Positions 1 through 11,869 of a DNA stretch of 64,000 nt are shown piece after piece (the stretch's first letter is position 1; the number at the start of each line of letters is the position of its first letter). Origin of the DNA: Laguncularia racemosa (Eukaryota; Streptophyta; Magnoliopsida; Myrtales; Combretaceae); assembly GCA_037954665.1 (NCBI GenBank), contig JBBMOL010000038.1:1488001-1552000 (forward strand), written 5' to 3'. The notes under the pieces were generated by a model. It did no database searches. It saw only the letters and a list, made by a program, of their open reading frames with translations, and was not told the DNA's origin. Both the position numbers and the translations under genes were made by a program.

Positions 1-957
1 AATTCAACATATTAAATTAAATACATTAATAGCATACATCATTTGTGAAATAAAAAACCATCCTCCTTCAGCAATATTTCATGACTAAGAAAATAATACA
101 ATAAACCTAAATTTATCATCTCAAATTTGTTCATCATACTAGTCTTGAAGTCATTATTAAAACATTAGAAGAGCCCATATAAATGATATAATCAATATAA
201 AGGCAAACTATAAGGAAATCAATACCTTGGCTTTTTAAGTAAAATGTAGGTTTGTTTTTACTTCTCACAAACCCATTTGATGAAAAGTGACTATCTATCT
301 TCTAATACAATGTTGCTGTGTTTGTTTTGATTCATATAGTGCCTTTTTTTCAATTGGTAATACTACAAGAAATTTTAGTTTTAGAAATAAAATTTTTATC
401 TTTGAAGGTAGTAATTTTGTTGCAAAACATCCTCAAAGATGGAACTTTTGTTGCAAAAAATTTTATCACTAATTTTATTCAATAATGGACTATACATTTA
501 TCACAAATTTGCAAATTTTTTTTTCTAAAACACAAATTAATTTTCATCACAAAAAGTAAATAAAATTTGCAATATAATACATTAAGAGTAGCAAACTTCC
601 ATCACAAATAAGAAATATTTTTATCTTTGAAACTCATTAATTATAATTGATTTTTTTTTTAAAAAAAAGTTAACAACTCGATTGGAGCTCTATAAATTGT
701 GGTAATTTTACTTTTACATTTAATGCCTTACTAATTTATCACTTCTTAACACAATTATATCCTTCGTAATAGTGACTTTCCAAGGGGTCACCCATCTTGA
801 GATTTCTTCTCTCTAAGTATACTTGACTTTAAAGTTCTATGCAACTCATAATTGCAACACTAACCTATGTTTTCTTGATCAAAGTTACATTTTCTTCTAT
901 TTATCTAATAACATATCATAAAATTTCTAATTTATAATAAATTATATATGATAAAGA
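1..957. other. AT-rich intergenic DNA
   Basis: No coding region is supported here. The 61-aa reading frame near 287-472 is low-complexity and resembles nothing I recognise. At about 361 the sequence ACTACAAGAAATTTTAG resembles a CACTA-transposon terminus. It is followed by loosely repeated 'catcacaaa' and 'ttgttgcaaaa' words that could be subterminal repeats. No matching opposite terminus was found, so the call stays open. Confidence 0.4.
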
Positions 958-1710
958 CTTAATGATGTGCCTAGAAGGGATTAAGCACATGCAAATTAAA
1001 CCAAATAACAATCTCTAAAAGATTAGCACAATTCGGTTCAAGGTGAAGCACTTATGGCATGACCCTAATTGCAATATATGGACCGAATGATGAATTACAT
1101 GAAATAAATCAACACAATAATATAATCCTCAATGATAATCATAAATTATACTCCAAAACCCACGTGATTACTACTAAAAGTCCACAAGAAAATAACAATG
1201 ATCCTCCTTTCCAAAACCAATGCTTTCACGGCTCAAGAAGCATACACAATGGATGAACCGAATTCAAGTTCAAAAGTAACTCAATTAAGCACAAAAATTC
1301 AAAATGATTATGAAGCAAATCTGACCAAGAACTATCTCAATTTAACCCTAGATATTACACACTAGAGAAGAAAAGAAATCACAACAAAATGAAATTGATA
1401 TTATTAACAATTTCAAGTGTTGCACTCGCCACAATTTCAACTCTTGGGATTGAAATTGATAAGAGTCTATTGACAATTAGGAAGAACCCTAATCTTCATG
1501 AAAAAGTGTATGTTCAAATATGAAAAATGGCCTCCTCAAACTAATACTTGCTCTCTTTAGGGTTAGAAAATGCACAAAATTACAACTATGCCACTTTTAG
1601 GGTGACCGGTTCTAAATGAAAATTACAATCAAAATGAAAGTGTCCCAAAAGTAAATACTACATAAAATAGTCCATAAAGCAATTACAAAGTACAATAGGG
1701 TACTGGTTTA
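958..1710 (-). repeat. Diverged LTR-like block related to the LTRs of element F
   Basis: The block starts with TGATGTGC, as do the plus-strand ends of both F LTRs (58899 and 62488). It shares ordered words with them: CCCTAATTGC, GATATTACACACTAG, ACTCGCCACAA, TTGATAAGAGTCT and an ACCGGTTCT stretch. By that comparison it lies in minus orientation, yet the gag fragment immediately to its right is on the plus strand, so the pair is rearranged. The right edge is approximate, and the short reading frame at 1059-1256 is not a gene. Confidence 0.45.
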
Positions 1711-1716
1711 TCCACT

Positions 1717-2830
1717 TGGAAGACTAACCAATGGAAGAAGGAAGAAAAGCCTTTACCCACTAAACCGAAAGGAGAGCAGAGGTAAGCGGGTTCTACTCCT
1801 GGTAATCAAGGTAAACCTGACTCTTCTACTCCTAGAAATCGTGATATTAGATGTTTTAAATGCCAAGGTAGAGGCCATATTGCTAGTCAATGTCCAAATA
1901 GGCGTGTGATGATGGTGAGTATGAGACTGAGGGGGATAGTGAAGAAGATGATATGCCTCCATTAGAGGATGCTAGTGATGATGAGGAGCCTGCAGTAGGG
2001 AAGTTAGTGGCAGTAGTGAAGCGAGTTTTGAATGTGCAGGTGAAGGATTAAGAGGAGGTGCAAAGAGAGAATATCTTTCATACTAGATGTTATCTAGGTG
2101 ATCACATTTGCAGTTTGATCATTGATGGAGGAAGTTGCACTAATGTGGTGAGTAATTTTATTGTTGAGAGGCTGGGACTCAAGACTACTAAACACCCTAG
2201 TCCATATAAATTGCAGTGGTTGAATGATAGTGGCGAGACTAAGGTGAGTAAGCGAGCCTTGATTGCTTTTCGCATTGGTAGGTATGAGGATGAGGTGTTA
2301 TGCGATGTAGTGCTAATGCAGGCGTGTCATGTGTTGTTGGGGAGGCCATGGCAATTTGATAGGAAGGTTGTTCATGGTGGCTTTTCTAACAAGTATACGC
2401 TTGTTCACTAGGGGAAAAGCTTTAACCTTAAACCTTTAACACCAAAACAGGTATATGAGGATCAGTTGCAGCTACAACAGTCTTTTGCAAAACATAAGGT
2501 GAGTGAAAAACAGAGGGAGAGTGAGAGAGCAAAAGACAATGAGAAAGAAAAGGAATACAAAAGTCGAACTCACAAGGAAAAAGAGAGGAAGGCTGGAAAG
2601 AGTGTGAGAGACCAAGTTGAAGGGGGATCAACTTTGGTGGTGAGTGAAAAAGAGAGTGCAGCCTTGCAAAAGGAGAGTTGTGTGGCAAGAGTGAGTGTAG
2701 TGAGGAGAGCGTTAGTGATGAAGCAACCTATGTTGTTGCTGGTTTTTAAGGAAACATGTGTGAATACTAATGAACTATCTAACTCTTTGCCTAGTGTGGT
2801 TGTGTCTATTGTGTAGGACTTTGAAGAATT
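1717..2830 (+). pseudogene. Ty3/gypsy gag-protease fragment (element G), truncated before RT
   Basis: The reading shows a gag tail with one clear CCHC zinc knuckle (CFKCQGRGHIASQC, about 1855-1896). An acidic linker follows after a frame slip near 1908. The retropepsin part at 2058-2411 has the family's IIDGGSCTNVVS active-site region and LLGRPWQFDR. A Lys/Glu-rich linker at 2466-2700 and the pre-RT segment (NTNELSNSLPSVVVS) come next, with in-frame stops at about 2049, 2409 and 2814. Gag zinc knuckles bind RNA and the retropepsin would process the polyprotein. The RT that should follow is absent: at about 2831 the sequence changes to the truncated LTR of element A. It is a dead fragment, closely related to the gag-protease of element F. 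Confidence 0.8.
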
Positions 2831-3535
2831 CTAGAAATTTGACATGGGGAAGTACACGGCCATGTTAGATGTTGTGTACCTTTTTATAAATTTTGTAAAT
2901 TAGACACGCACATTTATACAGACGTGTTATTGGCTATGTACCTTTTTGTGTATTTTTGCATTCCAGCATGGGTAGGTATATGGGTGTTGACTTAGCTGTG
3001 TAGGTTACTCTTCACCCTTAATTCCATTTCCAATTTGCAAAATTCGCAACTCTTTCTAACCTTAAATCAAATATGACAATTCTAAACCTAATTATGCATT
3101 ATTTTTTTTACAGAAAATGTTAATTAGGGTTAGATTAACGACTTAACGGATCAAGTCGTCCCAACGCTTGAATCCTTGTCTTGAACCTTGCATAGTTTCT
3201 GTAAAGAGTCCTAATGCCTTAATCCCTAATTTACAATGTATATGTGATCAACGTTCAATCGTTATTGATTGATTTACTCACCTTAATTCAATAGGCTAGT
3301 GGCAAAACATAGTCATCTCCTTTTCTCTTATGCCTCTAAAAAGAGTGTATAGGGTTTTGTATAGTGTAAATGAGGGAAAATGTTAAACTGGGGTGTATAG
3401 GACTATCTATATTTCATAGACAAATTACTACATCGTCCCCACTTCTTTAAATTAATTACCTCTTTAACCTTGACTGAATCTTTATTGATGTTAATTATAT
3501 ATATTCATACATATATATATAATCATGTATTTATG
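2831..3535 (-). repeat. Truncated 3' LTR of element A
   Basis: It is collinear with 9755-10454 of the right LTR. Shared stretches include 'agtacacggccat', 'tttttgcatt', 'atgggtaggta' and the TA-rich end. About 1.27 kb of the R/U5 side is missing at the 2831 junction. Confidence 0.75.
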
Positions 3536-3546
3536 TTCTCCCCTTT
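3536..3546 (-). other. Polypurine tract of element A
   Basis: Read on the minus strand, this is an AAAGGGGAGAA run directly preceding the U3 end of the 3' LTR. That is where second-strand DNA synthesis is primed in LTR retrotransposons. Confidence 0.7.
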
Positions 3547-3639
3547 ACAAAAATTTTTGTCTTCGAAAATTACCTAGATCGTGAAAGAATTCTAAATATC
3601 TCCTTTTCATCTCTTCTTCTAACTCCCAAGTTACATCTC

Positions 3640-5010
3640 TTCTTCTAACTCCCAGGTTAGATCTCTCTTTGTTTGGTTGCTATATTGCACTTTGACATAC
3701 TTGATAACCTGTCTTCTTAGAATTTGTTCCAAAGTATCCATGATCCTGACATGTTTCTCCTTTTTTGTAAGGTTTAGCTATACTTACAGAGGTTCTAGTG
3801 TAATATTTTGGTTTGGATTAAGTATATATTTCCTTAGCATGGAAATGTGAAATACATTATATACTTCAGCCAAATATGGTGGTAATGCCAATCTATATGC
3901 CACTGGTCTAATTCTCTCAAAGACTTCAAAGAGTCCTACATATTTAGGGTTCAATGTCCCCCTTAGTCCAAATTTTAGTACTCTCTTTGTAAGTGAGACC
4001 TTCAGCAAAACATGGTCTCCCACTTGGAACTGTAATGGGTGTATTCTTTTATCTACATAAGACTTCCGATGGCTTTAGGCTAATTACATTCTCTACCTGA
4101 TCAATTTCACTTTGTCCACTGCATCTTGTACCAGATTAAGTCCTAATAATTGTTTCTCACCCACTTGATCCTAGTGTAAAGGTGGTCAATACTTTCTCCC
4201 ATATAGTGCTTCATACGGTGCCATTTAGTTGGTAGCTTGAAAACTGTTATTGTAGGTAAATTCTACTAAAGGTAGGTGTTCATCCCAGTTTCCACTAAAA
4301 TCCAATATACATGCCCTCAATATGTCCTCCAATATCTAAATAGTTCACTCTGACTAGCCATTTATCTATAGGTGAAAAGTCATACTGAATTGTAACTTTG
4401 TTCTTAGAGCCCTATGCAAACTGTTCTAGAATCTTTCTACAAATCAAGTATCCTTATTTTATATTATGGAGATTGGTACCTTATGTAACCTCACAATTTC
4501 TTTGATATAAATTTGTGCCAACTTCTCAAGCTTATACCCAGTGCCTATAGGTATAAAGTAAGCAGATTTTGTGAGTGGGTCTACAATTATCCATACAATG
4601 TCTAGTTTAGTCACAAATCTAGGTGGCGTTATGACAAAGTTTATGGTCACATGCTCCCATTTCCACTTTAACATTGGTAGAGGTTGTAACATGCTAACAG
4701 GTCTCTGATGTTCCATCTTTATCTGTTGGCATATCAAGCACTTTGATACATAATCTGCAATTTTCCTCTTCATGTTCCTCTGCTAATAAATGACACTTTA
4801 AATCTTTATACATTTTAGTACTTCCAAGGTGAATGGAGTACCTAGAATAATATGCCTCATTGAGTATTTTGTTCTTTATTTCATCTATACTTAACACACA
4901 CAACCTATGACCATACCTCAACACTCCCTCTTCATCTTTATTAAATTCTATAGCTTTTCCATCTTCGATTCTTTTCTTAATCTCCTGTACCCCCACATCA
5001 TCAGCTTGTG
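3640..5010 (-). pseudogene. Integrase with C-terminal tail of element A
   Basis: From right to left: an H-x-G-S-T-K-M-Y-x-x-L-K-x-H zinc-binding start (within 4694-4996), a frame change, then Y-V-S-K-C-L-I-C-Q-Q-I-K and the integrase core (4459-4773). The core has W-E-H-V-T-I-N-F-V followed by a VDPLTKSAYFIP stretch. The first catalytic Asp of the DDE triad, normally in a MDFV-type motif, is Asn here. The reading frame at 3784-4023 is the post-core tail (GPFEVFERI-like, ALPPYLAEVYNVFHISMLRKYI), typical of Ty3/gypsy integrase C-termini ahead of a chromodomain. Integrase inserts cDNA into chromosomes, but this copy cannot because of the Asn change and several stops. Confidence 0.8.
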
Positions 5011-5229
5011 CAACTTTTATTATGTCTATTAGTGCTGGCTATATGTGTAAGCTAGTGAGTCTAGCTAGAATCTCTTGAGTCACAATCTCTAAATCTAATT
5101 TTTGCATATCTTTCAATATTTTCCTCTCAGTTTTGATTAGAGTCACCAAATTACCATGCCTCTTCCTGTTGAGTGCATTGACAACGACGTTTGTTTTCCT
5201 ATTATGGCACTGAATGTTTAAATCATAAT

Positions 5230-6597
5230 CTTTGATTAATTATAGCCAGCTTCTTTGCCTCATATTTAACTCTTTTTAGGTAAAAAGGTACTTGAATCTT
5301 TTGTGATATGTGAATACTTCGCACTTCTCCCCCATACAAATAGTGTCTCCATAATTTGAGTGCAAAGATTACTGCTACTAACTCTAAATCTTGTGTTGGG
5401 TAGTTCTTCTCATAAAGCTTTAACTACCTGGATGCATAAGAAATTACCTTATCTTCTACATCAATATATACCTTAACCCTTAGATAGATGGATCACTGTA
5501 CATCATAAATTCTTTACAATTGACTGGTGTAAAAGTCAATCTCTCCTTTAGTGCTGTAAAGCTTGCTTCACATCTATTATCCTATATAAACTTTATCCTT
5601 TTTTTAGTTAACTTGGTTAAAGGGGTTGCCAACTTGGAGAATTCTTCTACAAATCTTCTATAGTATCTTACTAACCTTAAGAAGCTTCTAATTTGTGTTA
5701 CGATCTTCAATCTGGGTCATTCATTCACGACCCTTATCTTCTCAGGATCTACAACTATCCTATCTTGCTTATCACATGTCCCAAAAATGTTACTTGCCTT
5801 AGCCAGAATTTACACTTCTTAAATTTGGCATATAGCTTCTCTATCTATAGTCTGCTCAACACCATCCTTAAATGTTGTTCATGGTTTTCCTCACTCTTGG
5901 AGTATATGAGAATGTCACTTATAAACATGATGACAAATTTATTTAAATACTCCCTAAATACCTAATTTATTAGGTCCATGAAAGCTACAAGTGCATTTGT
6001 AAGTCCAAATGGCATTACTTGAAACTCATAATGCCCATATCTAGTTTAGAATGCAATCTTTTAAATGTTTTCCTCCTTGATTCTCAATTAATGGTGTCTA
6101 GATCTCAAGCCTATTTTTGAGAAAGCTTGAGCCCCTTGCAACCAATCAAACAAGTCATCAATCCTCAAGAGCAGGTATTTATTTTTTATGGTAACCCTAT
6201 TCAACTCCCAATAATCTATGCACAACCATGTGCTACTGTCTTTCTTCTTAAAAAACAGTATAGGTGTACCTTAAGATGAGATACTTAGTCTAATGAACTT
6301 CTCGTCTACCAGATCTTATATTTGATCCTTCAATTCTTTTAGTTTTGTAGGTGCCATAAGGTACGGGGCTTTAGATATTGGAGTTGTACCAGACACTACA
6401 TCTATGCTAAACTCAATCTCTATTGTTAGGGATAATCTAGGCAAATCTTTAGGAAATACTCTAGTAAACTCCTTCACCACTCGTACTTGATCAATCTTCA
6501 CCACCTCTTCAACTTCAACTATCACTAAAGCCATCACAGTCTTACCCCATAATTCATAGGTTAGTAGCCCTATTGTCTTATGCAAATCTAATTGCAA
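5230..6597 (-). pseudogene. Reverse transcriptase-RNase H of element A
   Basis: The frame at 6316-6597 is the pre-RT and RT start (VVKEFTRVFPKDLPRLS, then IEFSIDVVSGTTPIS and an ALYLMAP-like stretch). RT motifs follow in broken frames. Near 5905-5945 the minus strand reads FVIMFISDILIYS, where active elements have FIDD: the first Asp of the catalytic pair is Ser. RNase H-like residues are recognisable at about 5230-5520 but frameshifted. The family's RT/RNase H copies element RNA into cDNA, and this copy is inactive. Reading frames on the plus strand in this interval (for example 5693-5965) are antisense shadows. Confidence 0.75.
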
Positions 6598-6599
6598 AC

Positions 6600-6960
6600 T
6601 AAATCATTCTCATTCTGGTGTATTGAAATGGATGGTCATATTATGACAATCAATAGTTGTGTGATGTTTGATAAACTAATCCATTCCCAATAAAACATCA
6701 AAATCCATCATTTCTAACACCAAGAGATTTGCAACCAATATTCTACCCTGCACTTCTACATAAATCCTTCTACATATTTTATTCAATCATCTACCCACAC
6801 TCATTGGTGTGCTCAAACTCAATATAGCATTAACACCTCAGTACATATATCATGTCTATTTCTAAATGCATTAAATATACATGAATGTGATGCACTAATA
6901 TTAAATAAAACATATGTTTTAGTAGAATGTACTAATAGCATTCCTGTTAATGTATCTGTG
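6600..6960 (-). pseudogene. Retropepsin-like protease of element A
   Basis: The minus strand reads TYVLFNISASHSC, aligning with the usual VLFDTGASHSF-type aspartic protease motif. Asp, Thr and Gly of the active site are all changed (D-T-G to N-I-S). A downstream stretch resembles the conserved GMDWL...ATIDC segment. It links gag on the right to RT on the left. It is a defective protease domain of the polyprotein. Confidence 0.7.
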
Positions 6961-7019
6961 TTTATTATAACTATAACGCAAACACTCGTGTTGGTGTCCT
7001 TTGTCTTAGCCTGACATGC

Positions 7020-8203
7020 TAGGGTCTACCACCATTGTTCCTAGCTTAATTTCTTCCTACTGGTGCTAGTTGTACATTTTTCCCTGTAGTGTTTAGGCAA
7101 TCAACCATTCTATAACCTCGTTGTTTGCAAGAGAAACAGAATGTCAAAGGTATTAATCTCTCCATATAGGTTTTACTATTGTGCCTTATCTTTTCACATG
7201 AAAAACAGGCACCTTTTAGCCATCTGCATTCATTAAGCTCGTGTGGCCTATAACATCTTTCACATTTGTTTCCTTAACCCATGTATAAGGTCCTAGTTTA
7301 AGAGGAGGGTGCTATAATGACCACAAGTCTAGTCTGCACTGTATGGAGTCTCTTGCCTTTCTCTTGAATCACAGTACCTTGGGAAGGTCTTTTTTCTTAG
7401 TACCATTCTAATTCCCAATGTTCTCATCTCTTTAGTTCTTTTGTGACTCTGTTATAGGAGTTTGGCTTTGTTCACAACTTTAGAGTAAGTGTTTGGTTGA
7501 AAGGCAACCACTTCATGCTGTAGAGTGGGTTTCGGCCCTAACATAAATCGATGAGCCATTGACTTCTCATGAGCTCTGAAGGTAGGTGGCATGAATTTCA
7601 TCAGAAGATTGAGTTTCACCTCATATTTATCTACTAACCTCTTCCCTTAATAGCAGTTGTAGTATGTTGCCTGCATTCTCTCTCTAATGGTGTTTTGGAA
7701 ATATTACTCATATAACATCTCCTTGAACTTATCCCATGTAATCACTCCTATGGTGAGTTTAGAAACACTCGACCACCATTCAAAAGTGAAGTCCCTTAAT
7801 AGATATATTGCATACTTTAGTTCTTATCTTTAGGCGTTCATAATGCTTCAAATGTCTTCTTTAGTTGATCGACCCACTGCTTAACATCCAATGGATTGTC
7901 AACCTTAGGCTTGAATTCCCTAACCATTCCAACAAAACAATCCAAACCCACTTGCTCAGTTGGCCACTCTTCAATCTCCCCCATCATTTGTGTTTGTCTC
8001 ACATTCAACACTTGCAACTCTTATATTTGTTGTTGTTATTGTGCCACTACTCCTACTAGAGTATTAATGGCCTTTAGCATCTATGCAACATTGACTTCAT
8101 TTCCTCCCTATCCATGTTAAGGAGGTTTGGGTGGCATTCTATTACTAGGAGCATCACCTTTAGCTCCCGAGGTTAACCTTAGTCTCGAGATTCTCTTAGG
8201 CAT
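7020..8203 (-). pseudogene. Gag of element A
   Basis: The start at ATG 8203 gives MPKRISRLRLTSGAKGDAPS, then MPPKPP, matching the beginning of gag in sister element B (MPPKPP at about 57640). A proline/hydrophobic capsid-like region with many stops follows. Near 7190-7265 lie Cys/His motifs (CERCYRPHELNEC and a GACFSCEK stretch), and at about 7105-7150 CFSCKQRGYRMVDC. These resemble degraded zinc knuckles that bind element RNA. Multiple stops make it a pseudogene. Confidence 0.65.
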
Positions 8204-8463
8204 TCTATAAAACACATTAAAATAGTGAGGAAAGATATAAGAATACATACATTTCTCAAAGTATGGAATATTTAAACATGAAATTTTAAATATTACCAAG
8301 GGGTTTACTAATCAGTAATATTGGTCCCATTTACTAACTACTCTCATTATGTATAATCATCTTATAGATTCAATGCTTAATTCATTTAAAGATCATGACT
8401 TACTTTCTACTATTTGCAACTTATATTATAGATCTTCACCTAGTTCTAAAGAACACCAAACCT

Positions 8464-8476
8464 AGGTTTTGATACC
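8464..8476 (-). other. Primer-binding site of element A
   Basis: The minus strand reads GGTATCAAAACCT just inside the 5' LTR. It is a mutated form of the TGGTATCAAAGCC site seen in B, a tRNA-3'-end-like (Met-type) complement. Confidence 0.6.
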
Positions 8477-8484
8477 TCTTAAGC

Positions 8485-10454
8485 TGCAATGCTCTGGAAC
8501 CCGAAACAAGTACAGCCTGCCACGTGTCCTCACTAAATGAAGACACATGAAGGCTTAGTCACTACAAATCTCTGCATTAACTTTCAAATATCTGTAATGA
8601 TTAATAAATGATTCTCTACAAATAAGAAATTAGCAAGAGTATCTATCCTCACACATACATCACAAACAGTCTCCTCAATTTATTACAGCGAAAGCATTGA
8701 TGAACTTAAATACTATAACAACATTTGAAGAAAACATATGTCCTCAATACATAATTCATAATCAATCTCTCCAATTTAATATAATGAAAGTTTTCAACAA
8801 CATGAACCTAATAACAGACTAAAAACCACATTTACAAAAATATCCACTATCTCTTCCTTCTCTTCATCGGAATATTACTCATCATAATATGCGTATTTCA
8901 AATTTTCCTTAGTATCCTCATTAGTCTTTACTAGGGTTTTATCATACCCTACAAGCTTTCTTGTGGCACTTGCAACTAAAAAAGGTCTCATGAGAGGTGA
9001 GTTAATTCTTAACACTATATATACCTACACACACATACGCATGCTTTGATATATATACTCACACACACATACGCATGCTTTGATAGAAACAAAAACACAT
9101 ACATGATGCAACGTAATATTCATACACAAGTTATTTATCTTTCACATCATTTAGCCAACACATAGTTTCATCATCATAATCATCATACATCCTTACACAT
9201 ATCTACACAATCATTCCACAAACAAATATATATACGACAAAGGGTACTCCCTTTTATCCATGAATTTATTCCATACAACATAATAATAAGTATATAATAG
9301 TGGGTTCTCCTCAGTGTCCATGAGTCCTTCCACAACACACACAATATCTTTCCACAATCTACTCAAATCATTTCGGTATATGACTCCACTAGAGACAACA
9401 TTACATGCCAATCATCGGAGTGTCACCCTAGCAAATCACAATTACACACGTAATCAATCTCATTCATTACTCAACATTATTTAGTCCACACACATTTCTA
9501 AACTAACAAGCACAAACAACACACATGGTATAATGTACTTAAATTGCCAAACTTGATTTTCTCACACTTCCACAGTCTCACAAATCCTCCAAACTTATAC
9601 ATATTCCCAATTACAAGCTCTTAGAATTTTATTTCAACAAAGTAAAATGAAATATGATGTGTTTCAATTCAACATGGCCATGTTGGAGGCCATATAAAGG
9701 GACATAGTTCAGTACATGGCGGTGCTAGAGGCAGTGTACCTTTTTGTAAATTGTAGTAATTTGATACGAGGAAGTACACGGCCATACTAAAGGCCATGTA
9801 TTTTTTGTGTAAATTTTTTAAATTGGACAAACCCATGTATACGAGTGTGTCAATGACCATGCAACTTTCTATGCATTTTTGCATTTTAGTATGGGTAGGT
9901 ACACATGCATATACTTGGTCATGTAAGTCATTATTCATCCCTAATTCCATTTCCTATTCACAAAATCATCAACTCTTTCTAATCTTAAATCAAATCCGAT
10001 AATTCTAGACCTAATTGTGCATTATTTTTCATAGAAAATGTTAATTAGGATTAGATTAACGATTTATTGAATTGGGTCATCGCAACGCTTGAATCCTTGT
10101 CTTGAACTTTGCATAGCACAAATTGCTTTGTAAATAGTCCTAATGCATTAATCACCAATTTATAGTGTATACGTAATTAACAGTCAATCGTTATTGATTA
10201 ATTTACTCACCTTAATTTGATAGACTAGTGGAGGAACGTGGTCGTCTCTTTTTTCTTATGCCTATGAAAAGAGTATTTAGAGTTTTGTGAGGTGCAAATG
10301 AGGGGAAAAGGTTAAACTGGGGTGTATAGGACTCTTTATATTTTATGAACAAATTACTAAATTGTCTCCATTTCTTTATGTTAATTACGTCTTTAACCTT
10401 AACCAAATCTTTACTAATGTTAATTATATATATATATATAATCGTGTATATACA
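8485..10454 (-). repeat. 5' LTR of element A (1970 bp)
   Basis: The plus-strand ends are TGCAATG... and ...TATATACA, the TG/CA ends expected of an LTR. It is collinear with the B LTR and, over its right 700 bp, with 2831-3535. Inside are an internal repeat near 9020-9085 (ACACATACGCATGCTTTGAT occurs twice) and degenerate ~65-bp repeats with the acacggccat word at about 9670-9930. Short reading frames inside it are not genes. Confidence 0.8.
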
Positions 10455-11860
10455 ATCTATTCCTAGCAAGCACCATTTTCTTATTACAAAAAAAAAAAAA
10501 GGTTAGATAGGAACTCGCTAGTGCTTTTCGATCCAAATGCCTTAATTGGAGTCCCGCTTTTTCTTAACTTATGCCTGAAAATGATTATTACAAGATATTG
10601 CAAGTGCAAATTTTTATTTTTATTTTATTTTTTTCCACCGACATAGACGATGCATATGCCTAAACTCCCCAGAATGTTTATGAAGCTTGATAAACATATG
10701 ATATTGTTATAAGATGACGTAAGTTTAATTATTTTTGTCACTGGGCCCATCATTAATTTTATAACAATTATTATATATATATATTAAGATTCAAACATTA
10801 TATATTATATGAAACATGTGGTGTGGCGTCGAGTTGGGAAATTTTATATAAATGACGGCATAGATCTAAGAGTGATTGACTAATGCATAAATTTTGTTTA
10901 TGTCTCTACAACTATCTTTTAATTGAGGGAAGGAAAGGAAAGGAAGGAATTTATGGAGAAATTTTAATTTCTTTTCCTTATTTGGAATATGAAGGGGATA
11001 GATTTAGAAAGAAAAAAAATTCAATAGATCGAGCAAAAAGCAATTTGAAAAGAATTTGGAGGAATTTAAATGAAATGATAAACTTATCCTTAATATAAAA
11101 ATATACTTTTAAGATGTAGGGACTTTTATGATATTTTCAAAAAATAAAAAATTATCCCATTCGCATTCTCTTTATTTTCTTTCCCTTCTTATCGAAATAA
11201 AAGAATTCATAATTATTCCTTTTTTTTTCTTCTCTAATTTTTTCCTTCCAAAGATTAGGAGCGGAGATTTATCCGGGAGTTGCCATGAGTGACAGCAGAA
11301 CGAATCTGTGAAAAAAACTGGAATAAGACCAAACAAAATGTACGGATAAGAAAAATCTATCTGCCTCATCCATTGGTTTTGATTACCGCCCATGCTAAGA
11401 AAAAAAAAATTATAGCACTTTAGGTACTAGTTTGGGTGATTAGAAGTTACACTTGCTTTAGTTTTGCTAAAATTATTTTTTCAGACACTTTAATATTTTT
11501 TATATAATTTTGTGATTCCTCCATGTTATTGTAATAATCCCAAAAAAAGTTGCAGATAATAATAATGCCTCTTGGAGGTGAGTGGTTGTAGAAGATAATA
11601 TTGTCAACCAGTCATCGATAATGATGTTTCGTAAGCATGGAAGATACTAGTAAATAGACAATAAGAAAACCAATTTCCTTGAAAAATGAAAAAAAACCCT
11701 TTTTTTTTATTTTTTATGGATATTTTCCGTAAAAGTTAATTTCCATCGTTAGTTATTCGATATCTTTACTTTTTATCATCACTTTTTACTGAAAATTAAT
11801 AATTAAGATTTAACTATTATATTTCGAGATTACTATGAAAAAATTTACTATTTCAAAAAT
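10455..11860. other. Intergenic DNA without recognisable genes
   Basis: AT-rich with homopolymer runs (A-tract at 10489-10500, T-tract at 11221-11228). Short reading frames at 10212-10469, 10883-11098 and 11172-11393 are low-complexity and have no supporting features. Confidence 0.5.
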
Positions 11861-11869
11861 TTTGATTCA

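Larger units (their letters stand above)
2831..10454 (-). mobile_element. Ty3/gypsy retrotransposon A (chromovirus-like), 3' LTR truncated
   Basis: The parts lie in canonical order on the minus strand: 5' LTR 8485-10454, PBS at 8464-8476, gag, protease, RT/RNase H, integrase, C-terminal SH3/chromo-like tail, PPT at about 3536-3546, and a 3' LTR of only about 705 bp (2831-3535). The 3' LTR matches the U3-side part of the 5' LTR and then stops at the junction with element G, so one end has been lost. All domains carry stops, frameshifts or catalytic substitutions, so the copy is defective. The gene order (RT before integrase) and the integrase tail are those of Ty3/gypsy. Del/Tekay is my best clade guess and is inference. 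Confidence 0.85.

Noticed and set aside
5693..5965. 90-codon plus-strand frame
   Set aside because: Antisense shadow of the RT of element A.
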